From Perkinsus olseni (lineage: Eukaryota; Perkinsozoa; Perkinsida; Perkinsidae): 64,000 nucleotides of DNA. Where the stretch lies: assembly GCA_013115135.1 (NCBI GenBank), contig JABANP010000001.1:310001-374000 (forward strand), read 5' to 3'. Shown piece by piece: positions 47,861 through 59,051 of the stretch. The first letter of the stretch is position 1, and every line of letters starts with the position of its first letter. Under the pieces are notes generated by a model, which saw only the letters and a program-made list of their open reading frames with translations, did not search any database and was not told the DNA's origin. The position numbers were made by a program, and so were the translations under genes.

Positions 47861-50648
47861 ATGAACATGCGCACGGCATCGCACCTGCTGCTGCTGCAGC
47901 TGCTCTTACTGGCGTTTGCCGTGAATGTGCATGCCTGGTCAATACCATGGTTCGGAGGAAAGAAGGTAATTACATTCTCGCCGTGGTCTCCGCGGCATCT
48001 ACGGCTGGAGTTACTACACCCTCTTCAATCTCAGAAAGTGCTGGGGGAGGTGGCAGAGTTGGATGAGACGTCCTTGGACGAGCTGCTCGCTACCGAGTCT
48101 ATCAGTGCTGTCCTCTTCTATGCCCCTTGGAGTCCCTACTCGCAGCAGGTCCTATTCATCGAGAGGCCTCTGCGTTGCTCAGCTGCTCATCCTCGATCAG
48201 GCCCTACCAATGTGGCAGGTTGTGGCAGAGAAGTTGGCCCTGAGCAATCCTCCCATCCCAGTAGGGCAAATCGATGCCGCCAAGTACCCTGAGGTAAGAT
48301 TATGGGTCATGGACTTCCCTCTTGGTACGCTGAAAAATGGGTTCAAGCTCGAGTGGGCTTCATCACATGAGTGTTGGTGGGGTCTTGAAGCGTTGCCACT
48401 TAAACAGGTTCGCGTGAAGCACGAGATCATCGCCAACCCGACGATCAAGCTGTTCATTGACGAGGAGGCATTCGAGTTCCCTCTGCAAGAGGAGAGGACG
48501 TGGGATATTCTCTATAGTGGTGAAGACTGAGCTCTTCGTCTTAGGTGGGCCAACGCGGTGAACTGGATCAACGAGCGGACCAATAGGGAGCAAGTGGTGA
48601 CCAATACCGAAGAGATGGATGCCTTCTTGGATGAGAACCCCCTGGCTGTCATCGGCCTCTTCATGTCCGAGCGAGACTCACAGATGTACTACAATAGCCT
48701 GGTCTCCCGCTTTCCTCTTCACCTTCCAATCGAGGAGCTCAGCCTTTCCTTCTTCTAGTCGCTAATAAGCTCGGGTTCGGGCTCGATCGTACCTGCACGC
48801 CTATGGATGCAGGTTCAAGAAGACTTCACGCCACTTTGATGACGTTTCCTTCGCCGTCACGTACGGCAGCAACTCCCGAGAGATGGCCCAATACTTAGTC
48901 AAGCTCGGGTACTACTACCCCTCCGCAGAAGTCTATGGACCGCGAATTCTCTCCTGTGTAGGAAGATCGCGGACACTCCCACTCGGTTCCCAACTTTAGT
49001 GATGCTTTACCAGCACGACGAGAAGGCCGCTGTCTATGACGGCGATATGGGTGACTATCATAAAGTAGGAGGCCAAAGAAGACCTGATGAGAAGGTTATC
49101 TGTCTCCGTCAGGTTGATCAGTTCATCCTTTCCCGTCGAGTACCAATGGTAACGGAGTTCTCCGCTGAGACTGCCGACCAGGTAAAATGCAGACTGCTGG
49201 GATCGAACCCGCGACCATCTGCAGTAGCGTGCCTGTTATGTAGATCTTCTCGAGTGGTATGCCTACGATATTCCTCTTCCGCGACCCCGGGTCTGAGGTA
49301 GGGTCAGCAGGCTGAGGCTGCACTAAGAGAGGCCAGCACAACCCTCAGAGGTAATCACCGGGTGGCTGTGCAAAAACATCGTCTGGGAAGTCGCCGCTGA
49401 AACCATAGCGACTCTTGAGTGATGTCAGAGATGCATCTCACCACAACGCATAGGAACAGGAATCCGCAAATAGTCGTTAGTCGAAGAAACATACACTCAA
49501 GCGACTTCACTTAGCACCTCGGACAACTCTGTTGACCAGTACACAGTAGATGCAACAGTTCGAACTGAGCAGGCAAGTTTAAGCTCCCTCTCAGGCTCCA
49601 TCGTCTTCGCTCTCGCTAGTGATAAGAACGAGCCCATCCAGCAGCAGCTGTTCCATGAGTTGGCACTTGAGAACGTAAGTCCAGTCGACCCTCTCAGCCT
49701 ACAATATCCAACGTTATCAGTTGGAGCCATCGGATTTCCCCACTACGCGTTTGGTGTATCGCTCGACGCGTTCTCATCAACATCGCCAATACATGGACGT
49801 GAAGGCTCGAAAGTACCGCATAGATGCCGGCTACGGCGCTCGAGCATGCCCCCCAGGTGAGGGTCCCATCATGCTGCTGCCATACAGTAAAAGTTGTTCT
49901 CTCGCAGTCACCTCTCCCGACCACTACAGATCATTCGTGTATCAATATTCCAAGGGGATGATCAAGGCCTACCAGCGTTCAGAGCCCCTTCCTGTATACT
50001 ATGGCAACGAGCCCGTTGTACAGGTAGGCCGTGTCTCGCTCCTGCCGAATGTGATCCTGAGCCCTCAGGCGGTCGGCAGCAACTTCCAAGAACTTGTCCT
50101 GAATTCACCGCAAGACGTCCTTGTCGACTTTTACGCGCCCTGGTGCGGTCATTGCAGGAAGTTCGAGCCCATCTATCAGTCCCTCGGGGAAAGTCTGAAG
50201 CCCCTGAGGAATACGTAGCATCTCTGCACCGCCTTGGACGCGGCCCCAACTGCCTCTCAGGTTGCGAATCGTTAAGATCGATGCGACCCAGAATGAAGTC
50301 CCTGTACAGATCACTGGTTTCCCTACGATTCTCCTCTACCCCGCTGGTAAGTCCTCTCGCCCTTCTCTCACCCCTGTACGCCTACTGGCCCTTCCCAGGC
50401 AAGAAGGATACGCCGGTAGAGTTCCGTCAGCAGCGAACGGTCCCCGTCTTGACGAAGTAGGTCTGGGGCCCCCTCTCAGCTTAGCTGATTGCTGCTGTCC
50501 TCAGGTTCCTTAAGGCTCACTGCACTAACCCTCTCACTCTTTCTCAAGAGGACCCCAACGCTCGGTGGCAGGTGAGGCAAAGTCTGATCATCTCTTTGTA
50601 AATGCCCATCTCAATCTCTTTCAGGGACTCAGCCCCGATGAGCTGTAA
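47861..50648 (+). CDS. Protein disulfide isomerase-family protein, ER lumen
   Basis: A signal peptide (MNMRTASHLLLLQLLLLAFA) and a C-terminal SPDEL, a KDEL-like retrieval signal, place it in the ER. The first thioredoxin domain has FYAPWSPYSQQ, so the active site has lost both Cys. The middle b-type domains include DSQMFKKTSRHFDDVSFAVT and VFALASDKNEPIQQ. The last thioredoxin domain is active-type: DVLVDFYAPWCGHCRKFEPI followed by VPVQITGFPTILLYPAG. Expected role: disulfide formation and shuffling in new secretory proteins, with one redox-active site. The intron 49182-49243 carries a T-arm. One +1 frame break sits at GGG 49301-49303. Exons between 49683 and 49860 are not fully resolved. Confidence 0.9.
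49182..49243 (+). other. 62-nt intron containing an antisense tRNA T-arm
   Basis: It runs from gtaaaatgcag to gttatgtag. Between them ctgggatcgaacccgcgacc is the reverse complement of ggtcgcgggttcgatcccag. The exons join as ETADQ-IFSSGMPTIFLF. Confidence 0.8.
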
Positions 50649-50943
50649 AGGCGCGATAATACTGTGTTATTTTCCTGTGTATTCTCAGCTGTTCTAGCCC
50701 GAGGGCAATTCACCAGTAAAACCTGAGTGCTCATTTTCGATCTGCTTGCGAGTATTTGCGTTACCCTCAGTGAAACACTCCATCAGCGCAACAGTCATCG
50801 AACAGGAGCTGCATTGAATGATAAAAGGAAACATGAAGGTGCATGTCGAGGTTCAACAGAGCGAAGAGAACCCCTCGAAGTGCCACTCGCGATCTGCATA
50901 TCTGAGCGCCTTGTGTTGCCGTAAAATTGTGAGGAGCCAAGGC

Positions 50944-53043
50944 TCACTTGATAAGACCAGCCACGGTGACCATGATAGCAGCAAAGGCTATGATCCCGGC
51001 TAGGAGGAGTATGAGGAGGGCGGTCAGCCCTCGACGTCTCACGATAGTGTCGATTATGGTCTTGCCCACCAGAGTGCCGACGAAGGCAGCGGAGAAGTAC
51101 ACAACCTGGGAAAGTCGAACTCGTGTAATGCACTATTGGTGTCCTCACAGCGTAATCCCAGGGGACAAGCCCCGCCATGATGAAGACCAAAGCGGCAGAG
51201 GAGGAGGTGAAGACGATGAGGGTTGCTGTTGTTGCGGTGGAGACCTGCTCGGGTGTTCCAAGACTCGGATATATCAGTGGTACTTGCCTGCGGAAGGACT
51301 CCAAGGTTGAGCATGAGAGGGCCGAGTACCATACCACCACCAATTCCTAGGAGGCCTGCCATAATGCCTGCTGCAAACGTAGCCAGAGAGTAGAAGATAA
51401 AACTAGGGTATGTCCAGATGACATCGCCTAAGGGGCAGTGTTTACTCGTCGTGAGTGGGGAAAAGTGTGGTACCAGACACGAAGGGGTAGTCAACCGTCG
51501 CCTTGGCTGCACTGTCCATCACCGCGGACCGTCCCATGCACAGACCGAAGAGGATAAGCCAAGCCATAACCACCGCGGAGAGGGCCCAGTAGGCCCAGCC
51601 ACAGTACGGCACAGCATCAGGGATAACAGACCTTCAAAGGAACCGGGTATTGGGTACTTCTCAATAGTGTCTGGTAGTAGTACGAGGACCTCACTCTGTG
51701 CCCTTGCCTCCACGGAGCAGTAGCAGTAGAATTATTGTAGCCCAGACAATGGTGAGCTTCCAGTATTTCTCCAAAGGGTACTGAAGGTTGCCGATGGTGT
51801 GGTGTATGCGGTCTGATCGCAAGTGGCACCAACCTGCCTTGCATCTCTGTCCATCGACTGCTTCCTCACAACGGCGCTGTCACTGGCAGCGTCATCAGGT
51901 GGCAGCCTACAAGGAGAGACGCTGAGGTCTTCACAACCTCCCCTGCTGCAAGGCACTAGAGATGGCAGAGGCCCTTCATCACACTCCTGGGCGGAGGCCA
52001 CGTCCTGCTCATTCCTGAATCCTTCTGGCCGCCCATCGCCAGTACACAGCTGGACGCCGTGGCGGGTGTTAACTGACCTCAAAGGGGCATTGAATGGACG
52101 ATGAGCATCCACCGCGCCCACCTTCAGGACCATCCTCTCTTGTCGGAAAAGTTCGACTCTGCCGCTCCTCCTGATACACTCTGATGCCTCTCGCAAAGGT
52201 TTTGGCGGATGTGAGGCCCAGAACCAGAGACATGATTATTATGACCAGCCAGGTTGGGAGGATCTACGACCGAGGGCGATGTCCGACGAGGGCAGCCGGG
52301 CGAACGCGACCATTTGGATGAGGGCCCCGAGAAGAGCTCCTGCCATCTCCATTGGGGCAAGGAATAGGGCCATATCGAAGTCGATGAGGGGCCTCGGGGC
52401 CTTGGGGTGCCGGGCACGGGAGTTTAGGATGAACCCAGCCAGGGATGCCCCGAAGATACTGGCCTAACAGAGGCAGCGTGGACTTCATGCGAGGTGGAAT
52501 CTCGTCCTACTTGTGAGAGACCAGTCGACGCTTTGGTGGAGAAACGCAGGAGTAGTATGCCCAGAGGAACGAAGATACCACCACCGCCCACCCCCGCAGA
52601 CACCGCCAGGCCTGAGGTCCACCGTCCCTTGGAAGCTGGCCAGCATCTCTCACCCGAGGAGATGAACCAGATGAAGAGGGCCGGGATATCGTTATTCTTC
52701 CATTCACCAAAGATGCGCCTATCGACGCACTTGTCCTCGCGGACGTCCTGACCACATTGAGCAGTTAATCAAGTTATTGTCTTCTCAGGGCCTACCTCCA
52801 CTCGGAGGCCCGGACATTCTTTAGGGCACTCTCCAGTGGCAAGGCAGACCGTAGCGTTGGACGACGGTGCAGCGCAGGCTATTGGGTAACCCTTATCCGT
52901 GCAGACCGAGGTGGCCGCCGCGGATGCCGCCGGTATCTGCTGACCTCCGTGCTCAGTGTCTCCTCGAGAGGTGTGCTCACTGCTGGTATGACGATCAGTA
53001 GGAAGTGCCTCGCTAGGAAGAGCGCGGTGAGTCCTGAACGCAT
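50944..53043 (-). CDS. TauE/SafE-family membrane permease
   Basis: About nine exons in phase from ATG 53043. A signal peptide (MRSGLTALFLARHFLLIVIP) is followed by a short Cys-rich lumenal or extracellular domain (CTDKGYPIACAAPSSNATVC, GECPKECPG). The first permease repeat has SAGVGGGGIFVPLGILL and KASTGLSQASIFGASLAG. A hydrophilic loop of about 130 residues follows (EECDEGPLPSLVPCSRGGC). The second repeat has MAGLLGIGGGMVLGPLMLNL and VSTATTATLIVFTSSSAALV. The paired G-x-G-G-G motifs are the TauE/SafE hallmark. Bacterial members export sulfite or sulfoacetate; eukaryotic ones are little studied. One intron (51245-51287) uses a GC donor. Confidence 0.88.
51245..51287 (-). other. GC-AG intron, 43 nt
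   Basis: The minus-strand donor is cag-gcaagt, the classic GC donor context, with acceptor cgagcag. It is needed to join GVLPQ to VSTATTATLIVF, a conserved part of the permease. Confidence 0.8.
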
Positions 53044-53387
53044 GATTATCAAGGTGATTGAATTCAACCGTGGTTTCCGTCGTGCGTGACCGAGTGCTTG
53101 TGTATGGTATAGCTGATGATGAACTCAACAACGGCCAAGGAGGGAGAAGGCAGTAGTAAGTGGGCAGCCTCGATGGGAGCGCAACCAGCTGCCGCTTAGT
53201 AATCGAGGTAAAAAGTGGTCTCAATAACTACAGCGGCAACAACAACAAGGCCTCATACAGCAGAGGAGGACGACGACCGCTACATTCAACTAGCGGAAGA
53301 CGACGATCAATTCGCCATGAAGATGCGGGTTGTTGTGGTCCACATGAAGACTACTCTAGTCTGGGGTCCCCAGGCTAGAAACGGCTA
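53044..53387. other. Intergenic stretch, about 340 bases
   Basis: It lies upstream of the permease start and downstream of the next minus-strand gene. No feature recognised. Confidence 0.5.
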
Positions 53388-53765
53388 TCAGGCTACGAGG
53401 TACCCGCTACTACTGTCGTCACTACTGCGACGACGACCAGCGTGATTATTACCACCGAGATAGAGTATGGACATCACCAACAGCAGCAGGAGGGACGGTG
53501 GGAAGTCTGAAGGTGATCGGATGACGACTCTGTCCCGACCATCTACCGCCGTATCATCATCCATGGTGGTGGGGAGGATGATGTCCTCGTAGAATCGTTG
53601 TTGCTGTTTTATTACAGGCTGCTGGGAGGGGGAGGTAACGGGCAGAGACACAGCTCCAGACCTCGTACCAGATGAGGAGGCAGAGAACGCAACGCAGGCG
53701 ATTATAGATACCACCAGAAAGAAAGAGGGCCCGAAGGGGCGTCGTAGTAGTAGAAGTCGAGACAT
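53388..53765 (-). CDS. Small membrane protein, unknown function
   Basis: Single exon, 125 residues from ATG 53765 (MSRLLLLRRPFGPSFFLVVS), which reads as a signal peptide or anchor ending near AFSASS. A polar Ser/Gln/Asp middle follows, then a second helix (FPPSLLLLLVMSILYLGG) and a short Ser/Arg-rich tail. The layout matches its neighbour at 54219-54815 (signal, polar domain, Pro-Pro-Ser then a helix, short polar tail), so they may be diverged copies. No family recognised. Confidence 0.5.
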   Translation of the reverse strand: MSRLLLLRRPFGPSFFLVVSIIACVAFSASSSGTRSGAVSLPVTSPSQQPVIKQQQRFYEDIILPTTMDDDTAVDGRDRVVIRSPSDFPPSLLLLLVMSILYLGGNNHAGRRRSSDDSSSGYLVA

Positions 53766-54218
53766 TAATAATGGCAACTGAGGGAGGGACGCTTCCGGGA
53801 ACGATGGTTATGATGATGGTGAACTCAACACTACGACGATTCTGAGGAAAATGCCTCGAAATGGATGATGGGGGTTGACCGATAACCCGCTGATGAGAAG
53901 ACCTTGCCATCGACGGCAGGATGTTGAGGGACTTCAACAACCGCTGGACACTGAGTGCCAGGAGGGAGCTTCGGGTGGGGTGTAGCCAGATATGGAGCTA
54001 CTACTGAGGTTGTACATTATCAGAGAATGGTATCATCATAGAGCACGGAGCTTATTACAGCTCATCGGAAGAAAAATATCACCACCGGTAGCGGCAGTAT
54101 GAAGATAAATGTCACATTTGATACTAGACACCTTAGTGTGGGGAAAATAAGAGGAAGGAGATGAAGAAGAACGACAACAGCTATCAAGGTTGAGCTTGCT
54201 ACTCAGAGCTTCTCTCCT
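53766..54218. other. Intergenic stretch, about 450 bases
   Basis: No supported gene. Some GATGAT/ATCATC runs. Confidence 0.45.
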
Positions 54219-54815
54219 TCACCTAAAACCGAAAAGGATGATGATGATATGACCGAACCCCATACCCACACTATTACCATGGCCGAGGGCGCTAAAGTAT
54301 CCGTTGGTATCTGTTCTTGCCTCGGTTGTGGCTGCCAGCTGCCAATCACGGTGGCTGCTGCTGTTGTTGTCGTTACTCCATCCATAGTTACCAGTCCGAC
54401 TGCCTTCCCCTGTCGAGTTGTACGTATCACCATCTTGAGCCACACTGCCGCTACTGCTGTCCACCGCTCCCTTCTCCTCCTCTTCCTCATCCTCAGCACT
54501 CCCTCGTGAATAGAGGAGCACCGCCAAGGCCAGGAAGAACATGGAGGGAGGTGTGTTGAGGATACCCCCGGCAGCAGCACTGTAAGGCCCCTCCCGACCC
54601 AATCGCCCGACTGACGTCCCATCCAAGGCATCCATTGCTGGACCATCATCAGCAATAGATGAGATCAGTGCGATCGCTGGGTCAGCCTCCACGCCTAACC
54701 ACCCGGAAGCCGGGGCCACGGCGAGTAGGAGAGTTAGGAAGACCAAAGCGAAGCAAAGAGAAGATCCTCGTTTTCGACTACCACCAAAAATTATTTTGGA
54801 TGGCGCACCGGACAT
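54219..54815 (-). CDS. Small secretory-pathway membrane protein, unknown function
   Basis: Single exon, 198 residues. The start MSGAPSKIIFGG is followed by a hydrophobic signal (LCFALVFLTLLLAVAPASG). A short lumenal part, a helix after PPSMFFLALAVLLYSRG, and an acidic run (EDEEEEEKGA) follow, then a Ser/Asn/Gly-rich tail and a hydrophobic end (GFGHIIIILFGF). The terminal hydrophobic stretch could be a GPI-attachment signal, consistent with the PIG-B gene in this window (inference). Confidence 0.5.
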   Translation of the reverse strand: MSGAPSKIIFGGSRKRGSSLCFALVFLTLLLAVAPASGWLGVEADPAIALISSIADDGPAMDALDGTSVGRLGREGPYSAAAGGILNTPPSMFFLALAVLLYSRGSAEDEEEEEKGAVDSSSGSVAQDGDTYNSTGEGSRTGNYGWSNDNNSSSHRDWQLAATTEARTDTNGYFSALGHGNSVGMGFGHIIIILFGFR

Positions 54816-55532
54816 TTGCGGGGGAACTGTTAAAAATCGAGCTGAAGGCCTATAAAGATCGAAGTATCTTGACTTGATGCGCGCAAGATAGAGAATAAGT
54901 CAAGTTCATCGTTGAATTCCGCGTCGCATTCATAGCTTTGCACATGCAGCGTCCTCTCCTCATCCGCTAACTGTGTAGCTCATGCTCGACGAACATATGC
55001 TAAATGAACATCTCCTACAGCTCGTACGTCAATTTCCCATGCGACCAGCGCGAGAATAATCCACCGAGGGGATGCGGTCTCCCGTCCATGACGGCAGGGA
55101 GAGCTGTGACGTTCACTGGGCGCGCGCTTTTTCTTTTTCCCGGTGCTCCGGTGCTCACGAAGGGAAGCTTTCACTACGAGCTTTGGTTCTCTGTAAATAC
55201 TCGTGAGACGAGGGGTCGTTAAGGTGAATAGTCGCCGGTAGCACTACTTCCAGTCTTCCTCGTGCTGCATGGACTAGAAGAAAAGTGCACGCAACCGGGA
55301 AGATCGTGTGCGATGAGCAAGCTGTGGTACGACTTGTTCTAGTGGTAGAGCGTCGATATGGAGTTCCGAAGGTCGTGGGTTCGATCCATGAGAGGTCCAT
55401 TTTCAAATAGGTCGAGACATACACCCAGTCAAGAACGGCCTTGATCAGCTCCGTCCAAGTCCGGTTGGGGAAGTCCTCGAGTTAGCGTACCGTGCCCCCG
55501 TTCAGTTCCCCCTTCTCGTTGAATCCCTACCA
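54816..55532. other. Intergenic stretch between divergent genes
   Basis: It separates the minus-strand membrane protein from the plus-strand decarboxylase, so both promoters may lie here. It holds the tRNA-like sequence 55328-55398. Confidence 0.5.
55328..55398 (+). other. tRNA-like element with A-box and B-box
   Basis: Its length (71) is that of a tRNA. The D-arm ttctagtggtagagcg is excellent and the T-loop gtgggttcgatcc is good. The anticodon stem pairs only partly (loop atggagt), the T-stem 3' side (catga) is broken, and the acceptor ends (tacgact, gaggtcc) pair poorly. It is best called a tRNA pseudogene or the head of a tRNA-derived SINE. Confidence 0.6.
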
Positions 55533-58500
55533 ATGCCAGAAGACCTGTCACCCGCCCCCACCCCTGCAGAGGAAACCGACCTGGATATCCTCACCAGAGT
55601 GAATGCAATGTTAGAAAGTACTACCATCTTGTAGGGAGCCTGGAGTCAGCGTCGCCGCCGTCCCTGAAATCGTCGAAGCAATAAGAGCATCTCTAGTGTG
55701 TCATGTTGTGGCTCCTGCAGACTACGTCGCGTCCCTTGATGACCGGCATCATAAGGTTGTCCAATTCAAGAGCCCCGAGGAGATCTCCAGGATATTTTCT
55801 GAAAAAGCCTGTGATCTCTCCCTTAAGGATGGTGAGCCGACTGGACGAAGAACGTATGCTTGGAATCATTGCGGTACAGGTCAGCCTGCTGGCGAGGAAC
55901 GAATCCTGAAGGCCTGTGAGGCTACTCTGGCGCTCTCTGTGAGGACCGGGCACCCTCATTTTTTCAACCAGCTCATTGGCCGTGCTGATGTTACTGGTAG
56001 TACTTGGGAATTCATTCCGTAAGGGCGTGGGTTCGATCCCTGGTCTGGATTACCTATCTTTTGCATCTACGTCATAATTCTACGTTGCCTCTCGAGGCTA
56101 TACCCTCTGCGATCTTGTGGGGCCGTTACCTTTCAATACCTCTGAGTTCCCTCGTCAAACTCGTGGACTTACCGAGCTGGCATTCCAGTTTGGGAACGTG
56201 AGCAGCCCTAAAGCCGTTGGTATCACCATCTCATTGAGAGGCCTCTTGAGCAGGTATCGCCGGTGAAACGCTCGTCGCCGCTACCAACGGTTCGGCATAT
56301 ACGTACGAGGTGGCACCGGTGTTCTTGCTCGTCGAGCAGGAGGTCATGAATAAGACCTTCGACCTGGTGGGGTTCAGTCGAGATACCGCCGAAGGTGAGT
56401 CCATCCTAAATGCTCTGTGCGCCGCGAGGGCACTGCCACCGGACTCCTGTCGTCCGCTGCCCCCTATGAGAATCGAGGCTTGTGTTGCCCAGGCCTCACC
56501 GTGCCAGGAGGTTCAATCTCCAACCTCTATGCGCTCCAGACTGCGAGATACTATAAATTCCCCAAGGTTAAAACCGAGGGCATCTTTGCTATTGGAGGCC
56601 AACCTGTTGCGTAGGACTGTTCCCGTCTCATTGAAGTCGAGTGTTGTCAGTACCTTCCCAGGTACTGCTCGGCAGGAGCTCACTATTCCTACACGAAGGC
56701 GGCTCTAGTGGTCGGGCTAGGGTCCAATAATATGGTTGAGGTAGTACCAAGCAGACGGGGAAGCTGTTGTGGCGTTCGGAGTGGCCTCCTGTACTAGTTT
56801 GAAACGGTTGCTGTCCCGCGCCAGGAGGCTAGATCCTCGAGAGGCCTTGAGTAGGTCGTAGTAGCCGCTTCCATACTGCGTTCGGGTGACCTTCCTTCGT
56901 CGTGTTATCATGCTCGTATTAGATACCGATGGACTCTCGAGGCCGCATGCGGGCTGATCTTCTCGAGGAGAGAGTGGCAGAGGACCTGGCGGCCGGCAAG
57001 AAGCCCTTCTTCGTTGGCGCCACTGCTGGCACTACTGTCATGGGTGAGGGGCAATAGCTCGCCACAATCGCTATTCTCTCATAGGTTCCCTGTTCTCGCT
57101 CCGCCTCGGGAACAGCAGTGCTCTGTGGAGGTTTCTATGCTTCTTTTCAGGGGCTTTTGACGACGTCGAAGCCCTTCGGGAGGTTTGCGATAAATTCGGC
57201 TTGTGGTTGCATGTCGATGGCGCCTGGGGTAGTACAAGATTGCCTGACCCGCACCGCTCCGCTAAGGCGAAATGTTTTTTTCCGTCGTAGGTGGGGCCGT
57301 ATTGTTGTCACCGAAGTACAAGAAGGCTCTGCTGTCGGGTGTTGATAAGGCCGATTCATTCTGCTGGAACCCCCATAAAATGGTAGCCTCGCGTCCTTAC
57401 TATCGCCCGTACCGTCTGGTTAGGTGGGAGCTCCGCTCCAGTGCAGTATATTCACGCACAACAAGGGCCATGGGCTGGTAGGTGGTGAGGCACAGTAACG
57501 TTCCTGGATCTTGCTGTCCTGCTAGCTGCAAGCCTGCAATGGTACTTGCGCGAATTACCTCTTCCAGAAGGACAAGAATTACGCTTCCTATGATAAGGGA
57601 GACTGGACCATACAGTGTAATACCAGCGCCCGGGCGTGGGGTTGTCGTCGATTCATGTCACCTCAGGCGGACGGAAGCCCGATGCTTTCAAGACGTGGTT
57701 GGCTTGGAAGAGGCTCGGTGACGATGGCATCAGGCGCAGGGTTGAATACGGTACTGAGGAGAGGTCGTGACGGTGGTTCTGATGGTGCTGATGTTCAGGC
57801 ATCGAGCTGGCGAGATATGCCGCTGGTGAAATTAAGAAGTCGTCTGCGGAGTCTAGTCGGTTCGCTGGTAAATTCGTACTGTATCGAGACCCTGAGTACG
57901 CTAACGTGTGCTTCTGGTGAGTTGATGGGAAGAGGATACAGGGTTTCATGGGGGCATCGCAGGATGAATACTGAATGGAAAATCCCAAATGTTCATACCA
58001 AATTTTGGTGAACGAGCAGAATAATAAATGAGACAGCAGCATACGAACGTTAACAATATACCGACGACTCAGTGAATTGACCTATCACCACCCCCTATGT
58101 GAAGAAGTGAGACCTTGATGGTGGAGTGAAGGCGTTTGTGGTGGTGCAGGCTTTCCGTATTACCCTCGGACCGTTGGGTTACGACAGATTCCTTTGTGGT
58201 TGAAGATTTGCTGGGGGAGCTCGCTGCTACTCTCGTTGATGTTTAGGTATCTTCCGCCCTCTCTTTCCCACTTGGAGCCGTTAGAAGGCCTCAATGACGA
58301 GGACGCTGCTAAATTGACGAAGGTGAGAAATTCGAGCTTGATGAGAGGATACGGTGGAAGCTTTCAGGTTACACCTTACATCAAGGACAAGATGCAACGC
58401 GAGGGCCTTGCTTTAATCACTTTCACAGGACCCTACAACTTTTTCCGGTACTATTGAAATGCCGTCGGTGGGATTCGAACCCGGGTCTTCTCAGATGGAC

Positions 58501-58593
58501 CTTCACCTCCCCACGAATGTCCGCTACGATGACGTCGACATAGTGCTGAACGACATCGATCGTATTGGCCGGGATTTCGTGTACTCTGATTAG
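55533..58593 (+). CDS. PLP-dependent decarboxylase, glutamate/cysteine-sulfinate type
   Basis: About 15 small exons give the group II decarboxylase order: KVVQFKSPEEI, SVRTGHPHFFNQL, ATNGSAYTYEVAPVFLLVEQ, GGSISNLYALQTARYYKFP, AHYSYTKAALVVGLGSNN, FFVGATAGTTVMGAFDDVEA, the cofactor Asp in LWLHVDGAWGG, and the PLP lysine in FCWNPHKM. Then come VGAPLQCSIFTHNKG, GRKPDAFKTWLAWKRLG, YANVCFW, ITFTGPYNFFR and DVDIVLNDIDRIGRD. Substrate could be glutamate, aspartate or cysteine sulfinate. Two introns carry T-arms (55997-56253 and 58448-58494). The last junction appears one base short for the conserved C-terminus. Confidence 0.9.
55997..56253 (+). other. 257-nt intron with a sense tRNA T-arm near its 5' end
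   Basis: It runs from gtagtacttg to ttgagcag. The T-arm is gggcgtgggttcgatccctg at about 56023-56043. The exons join as DVT-G-IAGETLVAATNG in phase 1. Confidence 0.7.
58448..58494 (+). other. 47-nt intron containing an antisense tRNA T-arm
   Basis: It runs from gtactattg to cttctcag with ggtgggattcgaacccgggt between them, the reverse complement of a near-perfect T-arm. The exons on each side are conserved (TFTGPYNFFR and DVDIVLNDIDR), but the join is one base short for the conserved downstream frame. Confidence 0.7.
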
Positions 58594-59051
58594 TTTACAA
58601 CGCCGAGGCCTTCCGTGTCGGTTGTCCCCCTATTCGGATTTTTCCTCAAGAGTCACTGTAACACACCTCCTCTGTGTTCCACCCGTTACTAAGGGTCATT
58701 AAGACGTTTCTGTACATCTCGCGTTGCGGTCTTTTGAGTTCACGTATGTTCAATTCAGCTGTGATGGTGATATGAGGCGATTGTGTCGGACTTCTGTCGT
58801 CGCACAACTCCAGTGACGTGCACTAGCCTGCGATCTATCTGCTTTGCGTTGCTGTTAGAGTGAGATCGGTAAATTCTTTACCTTGTTCGTACTGATTGCA
58901 TACGGGCGAACTGCGTCCTGAGACTGCATCCAGCGGAGGTGGGCGGGAAACGCAACCGCCATCTCATGCGAGCTACGCGTCGGGAAGAACTCGGCCGGGT
59001 TAGCTCGGTGGTCACTTGCCCTCTCTGTGTCAGTGAGGACTCTTTCCGCTA
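58594..59051. other. Intergenic stretch, about 460 bases
   Basis: It lies between two plus-strand genes. No feature recognised. Confidence 0.5.

Noticed and set aside
48530..48800. Two apparent phase errors in the PDI gene
   Set aside because: Donors slightly further upstream (gtgggatatt and gtactacaat) restore the frame and the conserved sequence.
55328..55398. Functional tRNA
   Set aside because: The D-arm and T-loop are good, but the acceptor, anticodon and T stems pair poorly.
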